A stretch of 64,000 nt of DNA from Brenneria populi (GCF_036016195.1 NZ_JAYWTM010000001.1:1-64000); one strand, 5' to 3'; numbered from the stretch's first letter, positions 34,110 to 44,709 are shown. Program-made: numbers and translations. The notes: generated by a model from the letters alone, not told the origin.

Positions 34110-34892
34110 TCACTGATTCCGGTAGCGTTCCGGCGTGCAGCCGGCAATTTTCTGGAACATGGCTATCAGCGCGGACGAGGAGTTATAGCCTACGTCCAAC
34201 GCCACCGCCTGCACCGTCATACCCTGGCGCAACAACGCCAACGCGCGTAAAAACCGTAGCCGCTGACGCCATTCGCTGAACGACATGCCCAGTTCGGACT
34301 GACAGCGTCGGGATAAGGTACGCTCCGTGCTGTAAACCTGCTGCGCCCACTGCGCCAGCGTGCGGTTATCGCCGGGGCACTGTTCCAACTGGCGCAGAAT
34401 GGGCGCCAGCAGTTTGTCGTCCGTCTCCGGTAAATAGTTGCATCGACGCGGCGCCGCCCGCATCTGATCCAGCATCACGCGACACAGTCGGAGAGCGGTT
34501 TTCCCCTGCGGCACCAGCATATTGCGTGCCAAAAAGTCATCGACGATCGCTTTGAATATCGGCCCCACTTCCAGCAGGCAGGGAAAGTCAGGCAGTTCTT
34601 TGCACAGGCGATCGGTCAGGTTGATGGTGTTAAACGCCGCCTGACGGCGGTTATAGCAGGAATGCGTCATCCCCAACGGTACCCAGATAGCGAACTCCGG
34701 CGGAGCCCAAAAACGTTTGCCCTGGATATTCAGCACCATGACGCCGGACGTCACATAAATCAGATGCCCCCATGAATGGCTATGGGGCAGATATTCCGTA
34801 TCGGCGCTGACCTGTTCGTTGTGGAAAAAAACGCCAAACGGCGGTACGGTTTCAGGCGTGTGCGGAGGGTGATAGATTCGCTGTTCGGGCAT
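34110..34892 (-). CDS. AraC-family transcriptional regulator
   Basis: A 260-residue regulator with an N-terminal cupin domain (about 20-110; LPHSHSWGHLIYVTSGVMVLNIQGKRFWAPPEFAIWVPLGMTHSCYNRRQAAF). Two helix-turn-helix motifs follow at the C terminus (TLSRRCQSELGMSFSEWRQRLRFLRALALL and VQAVALDVGYNSSSALIAMFQKIAGCTPERY). It is divergent from an EamA permease that it probably controls; the inducer is unknown. Confidence 0.92.
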   Translation of the reverse strand: MPEQRIYHPPHTPETVPPFGVFFHNEQVSADTEYLPHSHSWGHLIYVTSGVMVLNIQGKRFWAPPEFAIWVPLGMTHSCYNRRQAAFNTINLTDRLCKELPDFPCLLEVGPIFKAIVDDFLARNMLVPQGKTALRLCRVMLDQMRAAPRRCNYLPETDDKLLAPILRQLEQCPGDNRTLAQWAQQVYSTERTLSRRCQSELGMSFSEWRQRLRFLRALALLRQGMTVQAVALDVGYNSSSALIAMFQKIAGCTPERYRNQ

Positions 34893-34917
34893 ATTGGGAG
34901 TTTGCTGACAAACCCGT

Positions 34918-34984
34918 TTGTCAGAGCGAGATACACGGGGCGACCACGGGGGGAGGCGTCGTAAGCGGGAACCTCCCCGTATTT
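34918..34984 (-). repeat. Partial copy of the ~100-bp inverted-end repeat (family B)
   Basis: GCGAGATACACGGGGCGACCA, then GGAGGCGTC...GGGAACCTCCCCG, is the reverse complement of the inner and right part of the element at 59899-60010. It lacks the outer end and runs straight into an ERIC-like module. Confidence 0.65.
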
Positions 34985-35070
34985 CCCCGACAAAAACGCA
35001 TGCGTTTTTGATCGCCGCTGGCGGCGGCCCGAAGGACGAGCCCCGCCGGAGGGGCGAGTAATATCTGACT
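34985..35070 (-). repeat. ERIC-like module adjoining the family B repeat
   Basis: CAAAAACGCATGCGTTTTTG hairpin, then CGCCGCTGGCGGCGG and GGGGCGAGTAATA. In reverse orientation it matches the internal TACTCGCCCC...CCGCCGCTGAGCGGCG...CAAA module of the ERIC element at 42575-42771. Confidence 0.6.
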
Positions 35071-35187
35071 TTGTCAACGGTCTGATATTTGTCTTGTTAA
35101 CGTCGATTAATGTCTGGTTTTCATTATATAGAACAAATAAGACAGAAGTATACTGCGTATGTCGCTATGCTAATGAGAACGAGAGTT

Positions 35188-36099
35188 ATGAATATGCTGT
35201 TCCCTCTTGTCACGGTGCTGATCTGGTCGGTCAATATCGTGGTCAACAAGCTGTCCGCCGCCGTTATCGATCCGGCGGCCATCTCCTTTTATCGCTGGCT
35301 GCTGGCGTTGATTACGCTGACGCCGTTTCTTCTGCCCGGTCTGCATCGCCACCGGGCGAGTATCCGCCGGCATTGGTGCAAGCTGCTGGTGTTGGGACTG
35401 CTGGGCATGGTGCTATACCAGAGTTTGGCGTACTACGCCGCCCACAGCATCAGCGCCTTGATGATGGGGATAATGGTATCGCTGGTTCCGCTACTGACGG
35501 TACTGCTTAGTATCCCCATTCTCAAGTTGGCGCCCACCCTGGGCATGCTGACCGGCGCGGTGCTTTCATTCTGCGGCATCGTCTGGCTTATCAGCGGTGG
35601 GAACCCGGGGCAGATTGTTTCTCAAGGCATTGGCTCCGGCGAACTGATGATGTTTATTGCCGCTATCGCTTACGCGCTGTATGGCGTGCTCGCTAAACGC
35701 TGGAGTATTCCGCTGCCCAATCTGGTGTCGCTGTATATGCAGATTGCCTTCGGCACGCTGCTGCTGCTGCCGAACTTCCTGCTGGCGGATCAGGTGCAAC
35801 TGACGGCGCAAAATCTGCCGCTGATACTGTTCGCCGGTATCCTGGCTTCCGTGGTCGCGCCCTTCCTGTGGCTCCAGAGCCTGGTCCGGCTGGGAGCGAA
35901 CAATACCGCCATTTTCATCAACTTGATGCCGGTGTTCACCGCCCTGATCGCCACCACGTTCCTGAACGAGCACCTGCGGACTTACCATCTGGTCGGCGGC
36001 GGCATGGCGCTGCTCGGCGTCATTCTGGCCCAGCGTCTGCGCATACCCTTATTCGGTTCTGCGCCTAAGACCGGGATGGATAACGAGACCGCCGATTAA
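35188..36099 (+). CDS. EamA/DMT-family permease
   Basis: Drug/metabolite-transporter superfamily exporter of about ten helices built from two EamA repeats. The first begins VLIWSVNIVVNKLSAAVIDPAAISFYRWLLALITLTPF and the second FIAAIAYALYGVLAKRWSIPLP. The second repeat ends INLMPVFTALIATTFLNEHL, a family signature. I place the start at ATG 35188 (303 residues) after GAGAACGAGAG; earlier ATGs are possible. Divergent from the AraC regulator. The cargo is unknown. Confidence 0.88.
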   Translation: MNMLFPLVTVLIWSVNIVVNKLSAAVIDPAAISFYRWLLALITLTPFLLPGLHRHRASIRRHWCKLLVLGLLGMVLYQSLAYYAAHSISALMMGIMVSLVPLLTVLLSIPILKLAPTLGMLTGAVLSFCGIVWLISGGNPGQIVSQGIGSGELMMFIAAIAYALYGVLAKRWSIPLPNLVSLYMQIAFGTLLLLPNFLLADQVQLTAQNLPLILFAGILASVVAPFLWLQSLVRLGANNTAIFINLMPVFTALIATTFLNEHLRTYHLVGGGMALLGVILAQRLRIPLFGSAPKTGMDNETAD

Positions 36100-36750
36100 A
36101 AGATCAACACCCTAAAAAGCGGCTTAAGTCATCCGCATTCGTCCATTGGCAAGATGGCGAGCAAAAAAAGATTGCGCTAGCGGTAAATATGTATCGCTAT
36201 TCCCGGCTGATAATTAGCGTCGTATTTATCATTGAGCTGAAGAAAAAAACAGCTTAAAAAAACTGACTTAGCCCTTGACAGCGCTGACTTCGCGCTTATT
36301 TCCCCGCCCTTGTTATTATCATTTTCGGCCTAATATTTATGAGATAAATTGCAGAAAAAAAATGAAGAAAATCGGTCGCGGTGTTGCCGTTAGATGACGG
36401 TAGTATTTCGGCAACTCAGGGCGGATGCGGGGTTGTGGGAGTTATCCACTATTTCTGTGGATAACTGTGTGTATTAGAGATATAAAAACTATGCCAGGCG
36501 AGAGCTGACGCGGCTTTCCGCCAGGTTGACGTTATTCTCCGCTTTTTCGCTAATTCTTTTAAAATCACTGCGTTATTTAAAATCAAGCCCCTGGGGCCGC
36601 GATGTCGCGTCGTTGGGTAAATTAGCGGCAAAAAACGGGCGGCAGATTAGCGAACTCATTAATCTGGGGATAAATAATGACGGGGATGATGCGTGAATTA
36701 AAAGTCGCCGGCGGGCGTTTTACCGATTTAGTCGCGCGCGGGCGATAATC
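36100..36750. other. Long intergenic region before uvrB, possible gene remnant
   Basis: Mostly AT-rich DNA. A 72-codon open stretch without an ATG (36478-36696) reads like protein (KSSPWGRDVASLGKLAAKNG, then GRQISELINLG). A short frame nearby ends RELKVAGGRFTDLVARGR. This looks like the decayed end of a gene, but I cannot name it. Confidence 0.35.
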
Positions 36751-36753
36751 CTC

Positions 36754-36781
36754 TTGATGCTGTTTTTATATCCAGTATCAT
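36754..36781 (+). promoter_or_regulatory. uvrB promoter with LexA (SOS) box
   Basis: CTG-N10-CAG at 36760-36775 (TGCTGTTTTTATATCCAGTA) matches the E. coli uvrB SOS box closely. It lies inside a promoter with -35 TTGATG (36754-36759) and -10 TATCAT (36776-36781), 16 bp apart, so LexA binding would block RNA polymerase. Confidence 0.85.
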
Positions 36782-36892
36782 GACGGTGGCAATCCCGGCG
36801 ATTGATTCTCATAATAGCCTGAGCGTCAGCGCTTGCCGTCCGGCTTCATCCGCCTGCCATCCGGTAGCCATCCAAGAGAAACGTATTCGATT

Positions 36893-38902
<2,010 letters not shown>

Positions 38903-38937
38903 CGCCGCGAGAGGGCGTGAAAGCGTCGGCAGCCGTC

Positions 38938-38980
38938 GCCGTCATCCTGTGGGGTTAATAATGGATGACGGCCGTTTTTT
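38938..38980 (+). terminator. uvrB terminator
   Basis: GCCGTCATCC (38938-38947) pairs with GGATGACGGC (38963-38972), followed by a run of six T residues. Confidence 0.82.
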
Positions 38981-39003
38981 CTATGGGGCGGATCATCGCG
39001 CGC

Positions 39004-39078
39004 TATATACCTAAAATAATTCCGGCGCGGAGCGATAATGCCAGCGTATATGCAGCTTGAAGTCCCATCGGAATATAC
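39004..39078. repeat. Short ERIC-like repeat (internally deleted)
   Basis: Begins TATATACCTAAAATAATTC and ends GCAGCTTGAAGTCCCATCGGAATATA. These resemble the two inverted ends of an ERIC element, with the core missing. It lies just after the uvrB terminator. Confidence 0.55.
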
Positions 39079-39503
39079 GGATGATACGGCGGCTATTATC
39101 TTATTCACGCTGCGAATAAATCGCGTTTGTTAAATAAAGCTAATGATTGTTGGCTTTATTTATCGCATTCGCGCCACCTATTACATTAAAAAATTATCCA
39201 ATACATTCAACTATGTGAAACACTCTGTTAACCAACCCGTTGCGGCATTCGATCGCCGGAGAAGATCGCCGCGTCTTTATTTTTTCATTTTCTACTGCGA
39301 GTCGGTAAATATAAAATTCATATTAATTCTGTGACGACGTTAACAATTATCGGTAGGGGAGAAATAAATTCAAATAATATTTGAAAAAAATCATTAATAG
39401 ACGCGTTTGTTTCCTGAGCAAATATCATGAGCGTATAAATAATTATCATGCGTTGCGATTTTGGGCATTGATAATTTGTTGATATTAGCGAGAGGAAAGA
39501 ACA
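39079..39503. other. AT-rich leader of the flavoprotein gene
   Basis: No credible gene; AT-rich sequence with the downstream gene's ribosome site GAGAGGA at 39491-39497. No named operator was recognised. Confidence 0.5.
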
Positions 39504-41039
39504 ATGACGTTTGATAAAAAGATAACCCGCCGCGAGGCTATCACGGGGGGCATCGCCACCGCCGGGGTCGGAGCGCTTTCACTGCTGGGGGCGACGGGCA
39601 TCGCACAGGCGGCGCAGTCCGGCAATGCGCTCGCCGCGTCGGCGGCGGGCGGCGAGTCTGAGTTCGATACCGTAATCCTCGGCGCCGGCTGCGCGGGCAT
39701 GGTCTGCGCCATTCACGCCGCGGAGCTGGGGCTGAAACCGCTGCTGATTGAAAAAATGTCGCGGCCGGCGGGCAACACCATGTATGCCGGCGGGCATTTT
39801 CTGGGATTAAAAACACGGTTTCAAAAGGAACAGGGGGTCAATACCGAGGATAGCGAGCAGCTTTTCTATGATGACATGATCAAGATGTCGCAGGGAAAAG
39901 GCGATCCGGTATTGACGCGCTACTTTGTCCGGCATTGCGACGCCGCGCTGGAATGGCTGACCGATGTCGTCGGCATCAAATGGGCGAAAATCGAAACCGA
40001 GGCCTATCCGGCTAGGGGGCGCAGCCATGTGGTGGACGGTCCTTCCAAGCCCGGCGGTTCGCAGCTGGTTATACAGCTTTTTGAGCAGGTTAAGGCCAGA
40101 GGCATTCCCGTGTTAACCAATACCAAAGCGCTTGAGCTGCTGACCGATGACAAATTTTCGGTCACGGGCGTTAAGGTTGTGGACAATGACGGGATTAAAA
40201 ACCTGAAAGCCAGGTATGGCGTCGTGCTTGCAACCGGCGGTTTCCACGCCTCGGAAGATCTCGTTACCGCCTATATGGGCGGGTGGGCGGCGCAGATGCC
40301 GATCCGCGGCTCCAGAATCATCACCGGGGAGAACCTGAACCTTACGCGGCCGCTGTACGCCAAAATGGTCAATATCGACCAGTTCCATGCCGGCCCGATT
40401 TATGGCAGCGCGAATCCCTCCATTCTGGTGAACTACGGGCCGTTGGTGACGAAAGAGGGCAAGCGCTACATCGACGAAGTGAACACCTATGTGCGCGTTG
40501 CCAAAGAAACCGCCAGGCTGATAAAGGAAAATCTGGCTTTCATCATCATCGATGAGGCGTCCAAAGCGTCCTCGGCGATGGTAAAAGAGCGTTTTGCCCG
40601 CTATGAGAGAAACAAAGCGCCGGTGTATCAGGCCGATACCATCGAAGGGCTGGCCAAAGCCGCCGGCATTAATCCTGAGGCGTTGGTCGCCACCATCAAA
40701 GAGTACAACGACGCCATTAGCCAAAAGCGCACCGGCGAGCTTAATCCTCCGTTGACGCTGGAACATCCGCGGCTTATCGCCAAAGCGCCTTTCTACGCTT
40801 TTCCATTCCAGGGCGGGATGACGGCGACCTTCGGCGGGCCGCTGGTGAATGTCAAAACCGAAGTGCTTAACGGCGAAAAGAAAACCATCCGCGGGCTTTA
40901 TGCCATCGGTAATTCGATTGGCGGGCTGTTTTACGATGACTATATTGTGGGCGCTCAGCTTACCGCCGCGACTATCTATGGCATTACCTGCGCCGATGAG
41001 TTGAATAAAAAACGTCAGGCGGCGGTCAAAACGGCGTGA
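39504..41039 (+). CDS. Tat-exported FAD-dependent fumarate-reductase-like oxidoreductase
   Basis: A 511-residue flavoprotein of the FAD_binding_2/fumarate-reductase family. The N terminus carries a twin-arginine signal (TRREAITGG at 8-16, then a hydrophobic stretch ending near IAQAAQS), so it is probably folded and exported to the periplasm. The FAD motif is ILGAGCAGMVCAIHAAELG at about 58-76. GVVLATGGFHASEDL, VNYGPLVTKEGKRYIDE and the end GNSIGGLFYDDYIVGAQLTAATIYG are typical of family members such as urocanate reductases and flavocytochrome c. No heme CxxCH or FMN-binding domain is present, so its electron donor must be separate. The substrate is unknown. Confidence 0.88.
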   Translation: MTFDKKITRREAITGGIATAGVGALSLLGATGIAQAAQSGNALAASAAGGESEFDTVILGAGCAGMVCAIHAAELGLKPLLIEKMSRPAGNTMYAGGHFLGLKTRFQKEQGVNTEDSEQLFYDDMIKMSQGKGDPVLTRYFVRHCDAALEWLTDVVGIKWAKIETEAYPARGRSHVVDGPSKPGGSQLVIQLFEQVKARGIPVLTNTKALELLTDDKFSVTGVKVVDNDGIKNLKARYGVVLATGGFHASEDLVTAYMGGWAAQMPIRGSRIITGENLNLTRPLYAKMVNIDQFHAGPIYGSANPSILVNYGPLVTKEGKRYIDEVNTYVRVAKETARLIKENLAFIIIDEASKASSAMVKERFARYERNKAPVYQADTIEGLAKAAGINPEALVATIKEYNDAISQKRTGELNPPLTLEHPRLIAKAPFYAFPFQGGMTATFGGPLVNVKTEVLNGEKKTIRGLYAIGNSIGGLFYDDYIVGAQLTAATIYGITCADELNKKRQAAVKTA

Positions 41040-41082
41040 CGCCGTGGCTTGCGGTCTGATTCGTAGGTCGATGAGGTAAATA

Positions 41083-41126
41083 GAGCGGCAGCGGTCTGGT
41101 TCTTCGAACCACTATCCTTGCCGCTC
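41083..41126 (+). terminator. Hairpin after the flavoprotein gene
   Basis: GAGCGGCA (41083-41090) pairs with TGCCGCTC (41119-41126), enclosing a nested GGTTC/GAACC. Only a weak T tract follows. Confidence 0.55.
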
Positions 41127-41188
41127 TTATCCGCTATTGGTGTATTCTGATCGGAGAAAATGAATTAAATTTATTTCGAGGAGTTAAA

Positions 41189-41635
41189 ATGGCAATGTCC
41201 ATACCCGGTATAGAGGTGTTGTTTATCGCCGGTTTCGGTCCTATCGTCAAATCGCTTCCCGACAGTCATGAACTTTACGTTAACACGCTGCGTCTGCCGT
41301 TGAAGCCGTTAGCGGGAAACGATGATTATCTGGTCACGGACCAAATTGACGGGGCGAAGCATTTTGCGCTGTGGCCGTTAACGCAGGCCAGCGAGTCATG
41401 TTTCGGACAACCGCAGTGGCCGTCCGATCTCCCCCTCCCCCAGAGCTGGCTGGAGTTTGACGTTGCCGATATAGATGCGGCGACTGTGGCGCTTAAAAAA
41501 CAGGGCTACCGGTTGCTGGTGGAGAATCGGTTGGAACCCTGGGGGCAGCGGGTGACGCGCTTCCTGAGTCCCGAAGGGATGCTGGTCGGCGTCACCGCGA
41601 CGCCTTGGCTGCGCGACGGCGAATCCGACCGATAG
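41189..41635 (+). CDS. VOC-superfamily (glyoxalase/bleomycin-resistance-like) protein
   Basis: A 148-residue VOC-fold protein: paired beta-alpha-beta-beta-beta modules that bind metals or sequester small molecules. Features are FGPIVKSLPDSHELYVNTLRLPL, a central LEFDVADIDAATVALKKQGYRLLVENRLEPWGQRVTRFLSPEGMLVGV and an ending TPWLR. The metal-ligand pattern of classical glyoxalase I is not complete. CGAGGAG precedes the start. Function unknown. Confidence 0.82.
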   Translation: MAMSIPGIEVLFIAGFGPIVKSLPDSHELYVNTLRLPLKPLAGNDDYLVTDQIDGAKHFALWPLTQASESCFGQPQWPSDLPLPQSWLEFDVADIDAATVALKKQGYRLLVENRLEPWGQRVTRFLSPEGMLVGVTATPWLRDGESDR

Positions 41636-41653
41636 GGCACGGCGTCCGTGCGC

Positions 41654-42562
41654 TTAGCCGGCGAGCGCGGATAGTCCTCTTTCAATGGCGGCGTAGAGTA
41701 ATTTCCGATCGTGGCGATAAGGGATATCGCTCGCCTCCAGCGGTTGCTGGATCAGCATACGGCCGTCAGGCACGCTCGCCGGGCCGGGCGGCATAATCAC
41801 CATGCTGATACGCTTTTCGCCCAGGTGTTTTTCCATCATCGCCAGCTTCTGCGCCAGCGTCATATTGGCTGCGCTTGGGCTAAGCTCCCGCCCCAGATTA
41901 TCGATATAAATAATCGGCGCCGCGGTGTCGCGCAGCGCCTGGCTGAGATCGTCAAGCAACAGCGGCGGCATCAGGCTGGTGAGAAAGCTGCCGGGGCCGA
42001 TCAGAATCAGATCCGCCGCGTGAATGGCCTCCAGCGCTTCAAAGGTCGCGCTAACGGAGGGAAACAGCATCAAATCCTGCGGCAAGCCGGGCAGCCGATC
42101 GACTTCGACCTCGCCGTATACCGGATTGCCCCGATCGTCAATCGCCATCAAATCCACGGGCTGCTCGGACATCGGAATTAAAAACGCGTCCACTTTCAGC
42201 AGATTGCGCAGCAGGTTAATAGCCTCCAGCGGGCGCACGCTCAGATTATCGAGCGCTTTCAGCATTAGGTTGCCCAGATTGTGCCCCGCCAGTTCGCCGC
42301 TGCCGTTAAAGCGGTATTCAAACATGGCGGCGGCGACGCTCGGCGTGGTAATCAGCTGATTCAGGCAGTTGCGGGTATCGCCCCAGGCGATGCCGCCTTC
42401 AGCGCGGCGGATTCTGCCCGTCGAGCCGCCGTTATCCGTGGTGGTGACGATGCCGGTCAGGCGGGAACCCAACGAAGAGAGCGAAGACATGACCCGGCCC
42501 AGGCCGTGTCCGCCCCCCAGGGCGACGACCCGATCGAGATCGGTCAATGTGCGTTTGAACAT
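41654..42562 (-). CDS. ybhK: YvcK/CofD-like gluconeogenesis factor YbhK
   Basis: A 302-residue protein of the YvcK/CofD-like family. Homologues bind UDP-sugars and influence gluconeogenic growth and cell shape. The N-terminal VVALGGGHGLGRVMSSL nucleotide-sugar loop, TTDNGGSTGRIRR, GDTRNCLNQL, GSGELAGHNLGNLML and LIGPGSFLTSLMPPLL are the family signatures. Divergent from moaA, as in E. coli. Confidence 0.95.
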   Translation of the reverse strand: MFKRTLTDLDRVVALGGGHGLGRVMSSLSSLGSRLTGIVTTTDNGGSTGRIRRAEGGIAWGDTRNCLNQLITTPSVAAAMFEYRFNGSGELAGHNLGNLMLKALDNLSVRPLEAINLLRNLLKVDAFLIPMSEQPVDLMAIDDRGNPVYGEVEVDRLPGLPQDLMLFPSVSATFEALEAIHAADLILIGPGSFLTSLMPPLLLDDLSQALRDTAAPIIYIDNLGRELSPSAANMTLAQKLAMMEKHLGEKRISMVIMPPGPASVPDGRMLIQQPLEASDIPYRHDRKLLYAAIERGLSALAG

Positions 42563-42574
42563 AATTACCCTTAA

Positions 42575-42771
42575 TATACCCGTTATACTGCAAGTTGCAT
42601 GCGCGTTGGCTTTGTTACTCGCCCCGTTGGGGCCGCCGCTGAGCGGCGTTCAAATCTGCTCCCGGCAGATTTGTCGCTCACCCCAGGCCAGCCTTTGGCT
42701 GGTCAAATTCGCTCCTGACGAATTTGTCGCTGCGTCGCCGCCTTCCTGCAACTCGAATTATTTAGGGTATA
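42575..42771. repeat. ERIC-family repeat with extended core
   Basis: Begins TATACCCGTTATACTGCAAG and ends CTGCAACTCGAATTATTTAG followed by GGTATA, the typical inverted ends of ERIC/IRU elements. The core is enlarged by modules forming hairpins: CAAATCTG-CTCCCGG-CAGATTTG and CAAATTCG-CTCCTGA-CGAATTTG. Length is 197 bp against about 127 bp for a standard ERIC. Between ybhK and the Moco riboswitch. Confidence 0.8.
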
Positions 42772-43000
42772 ACTAAACCGGGAAGACGACGACCGCCGCC
42801 CGCCGGTAAGGTAGCTGATTTCGATGGAAAAGGCGAAAGATCATCGCGCCGGTGTGACCTGCGGCAACGTGCGCGAATTATTTTTCCGTATGCTGTAAGC
42901 TGGCGTGCGGGAAAAAACGTTATATATCAAACTATATACCGTATTTTTAAGTGACTATGCGCCATGTTCAGGGCTAAACTTATAGCCGAAACTTATGATC
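42772..43000. other. Promoter region of moaA
   Basis: No gene is seen between the ERIC repeat and the riboswitch. The AT-rich stretch at 42913-42950 (TTATATATCAAACTATATACC) is a plausible promoter area. Confidence 0.45.
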
Positions 43001-43150
43001 CACGCCGGCGATTTGACGCTGACCGCCGCATCGCCGGCGTGAATCAAACTCCTAGCCTTGGCGCCTAAGTGATGCGTGGGTAACGCATGATAAGGCGCCC
43101 TGGCCGTGACCGTTAGCGTCACCAGGGTGCGAGGTAGAAATGCCTGCATC
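43001..43150 (+). promoter_or_regulatory. Molybdenum cofactor (Moco) riboswitch
   Basis: Leader RNA of moaA. It contains a perfect 11-bp stem CACGCCGGCGA/TCGCCGGCGTG (43001-43011/43031-43041) and ACTCCTAGCC. A nested hairpin has GGCGCC/GGCGCC and ATGCGT/ACGCAT, followed by GTGAC/GTCAC. The tail CCAGGGTGCGAGGTAGAAA, then TGCC, corresponds from memory to the conserved Moco-RNA motif upstream of enterobacterial moaA. Expected to switch off expression when Moco is plentiful. Confidence 0.75.
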
Positions 43151-43172
43151 TCCCGTATTTGGAAAGGTGTTT

Positions 43173-44162
43173 ATGGTGAGTCAACTGACCGATGCGTTTG
43201 CGCGCAAGTTTTACTATTTGCGCCTGTCGATTACCGATGTCTGTAATTTTCGCTGTACCTATTGTCTGCCGGACGGCTATCGGCCGAACGGCGCCAAAGC
43301 CCACCGTTTTTTGTCTCTCGACGAAATTCGCCGCGTTAGCCGCGCGTTTGCGCAATTAGGCACGGAAAAGGTGCGCCTCAGCGGCGGAGAGCCCTCTTTG
43401 CGTCGGGATTTCGTCGAAATTATCGCGGCGATCCGCGAAAATCCGGCGATCCGCACGCTGGCCGTCACCACCAACGGCTATCGTTTGGCCCGCGATATCG
43501 CGCAATGGCGCGACGCCGGGCTGACCGGACTGAACGTCAGCGTGGATAGCCTGGATGCGCGTCAATTTCATGCGATTACCGGACAGGATAAGTTCCGGCA
43601 GGTGATGGACGGCATCGATGCGGCTTTCGCCTGCGGCTTTAGCAAGGTGAAGGTCAATACCGTACTGATGCGCGATGTGAACGACGCCAGCCTGCATACC
43701 TTTCTGCAATGGATTAAAGATCGGCCGATTCAACTGCGCTTTATCGAACTGATGGAGACCGGCGAAGGGCGTAAAATATTTCAGCAGCGTCACATTTCCG
43801 GTGACGTTATCCTGAGTAAACTGTTGCGGCAGGGGTGGTGCGAACAGCTCCGGGGCCGCAGCGACGGCCCGGCCCGCGTATTCCGCCACCCGGATTATCA
43901 GGGGGAGATCGGGCTTATCATGCCCTATGCCAAGGATTTCTGCCTGAGCTGCAACCGCCTGCGCGTTTCCGCCATCGGCAATCTTCATCTCTGCCTGTTC
44001 GGCGAGCAGGGCATCCCGCTGCGCGATTTGCTGGCCGACGACGGCCAGCTCGACGCGCTGAAAACGCGTATTTCCGGCGGGTTATCGGCCAAAAAACAGA
44101 CCCATTTTCTGCATCAGGGCAACAGCGGCATCACGCGCAACCTGTCGTTTATCGGCGGTTAA
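43173..44162 (+). CDS. moaA: GTP 3',8-cyclase MoaA
   Basis: Radical-SAM enzyme that starts molybdopterin synthesis from GTP. It has the N-terminal cluster motif CNFRCTYC (Cys24, Cys28, Cys31) and a C-terminal cluster set in CLSCNRLRVSAIGNLHLC. SGGEPSLRRDF and TTNGYRLA are also typical. I choose ATG 43173 (329 residues), giving MVSQLTDAFARKFYYLRLS as in E. coli and placing GGAAAGG upstream. First gene of moaABCDE. Confidence 0.97.
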   Translation: MVSQLTDAFARKFYYLRLSITDVCNFRCTYCLPDGYRPNGAKAHRFLSLDEIRRVSRAFAQLGTEKVRLSGGEPSLRRDFVEIIAAIRENPAIRTLAVTTNGYRLARDIAQWRDAGLTGLNVSVDSLDARQFHAITGQDKFRQVMDGIDAAFACGFSKVKVNTVLMRDVNDASLHTFLQWIKDRPIQLRFIELMETGEGRKIFQQRHISGDVILSKLLRQGWCEQLRGRSDGPARVFRHPDYQGEIGLIMPYAKDFCLSCNRLRVSAIGNLHLCLFGEQGIPLRDLLADDGQLDALKTRISGGLSAKKQTHFLHQGNSGITRNLSFIGG

Positions 44163-44189
44163 GCCGGCGCATTTCGTAAGGAGTCAGAT

Positions 44190-44702
44190 ATGAGTAAGGC
44201 GAGTAGCGAATTTATTCCTCTTAATATTGCGGTGCTTACCGTATCGGAGAAGCGGACGTCAGCCGACGACACTTCCGGCGACTATCTGCGCGAAGCCGCG
44301 CAGGCCGCCGGCCACCGCATTGTCGCCAGCGCTATCGTCAAAGAGAACCTCTATCATGTTCGGGCGCAGGTCTCGGCGTGGATCGCCGACGACGACGTTC
44401 AGGCGATCCTGATCAACGGCGGCACCGGCTTTACCGCCGGCGATGTGGTGCCTGAAGCGGTCGGCGTGCTGTTCGATCGCCAGATCGAAGGTTTCGGCGA
44501 ACTGTTTCGCATGGTGTCGTATGAAGATATCGGCACCGCCACGATACAATCGCGCGCGCTCGCCGGTTTGGCCAATCAGACGGCGATTTTCGCCATGCCG
44601 GGCTCCACCCGCGCCTGCCGCACCGCCTGGGAGCGCATCATTCGGGAGCAGCTGGACGCGCGCCAGAAGCCCTGTAACTTTTATCCTCATCTGAAAAAGT
44701 AA
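44190..44702 (+). CDS. moaB: Molybdopterin biosynthesis protein MoaB
   Basis: A 170-residue trimeric MPT-binding protein of the MogA/MoaB family. Motifs are VLTVSEKRTSADDTSGDYL, LINGGTGFTAGDVVPEAV and FAMPGSTRACRTAWERII. In E. coli its role is accessory. 27 bp after moaA, with AAGGAG upstream. Confidence 0.95.
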   Translation: MSKASSEFIPLNIAVLTVSEKRTSADDTSGDYLREAAQAAGHRIVASAIVKENLYHVRAQVSAWIADDDVQAILINGGTGFTAGDVVPEAVGVLFDRQIEGFGELFRMVSYEDIGTATIQSRALAGLANQTAIFAMPGSTRACRTAWERIIREQLDARQKPCNFYPHLKK

Positions 44703-44709
44703 GATAACG

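Noticed and set aside
43140..43172. Upstream ATG as the start of moaA
   Set aside because: It falls within the conserved GAGGTAGAAATGCC part of the Moco riboswitch; ATG 43173 gives the known MoaA N terminus.
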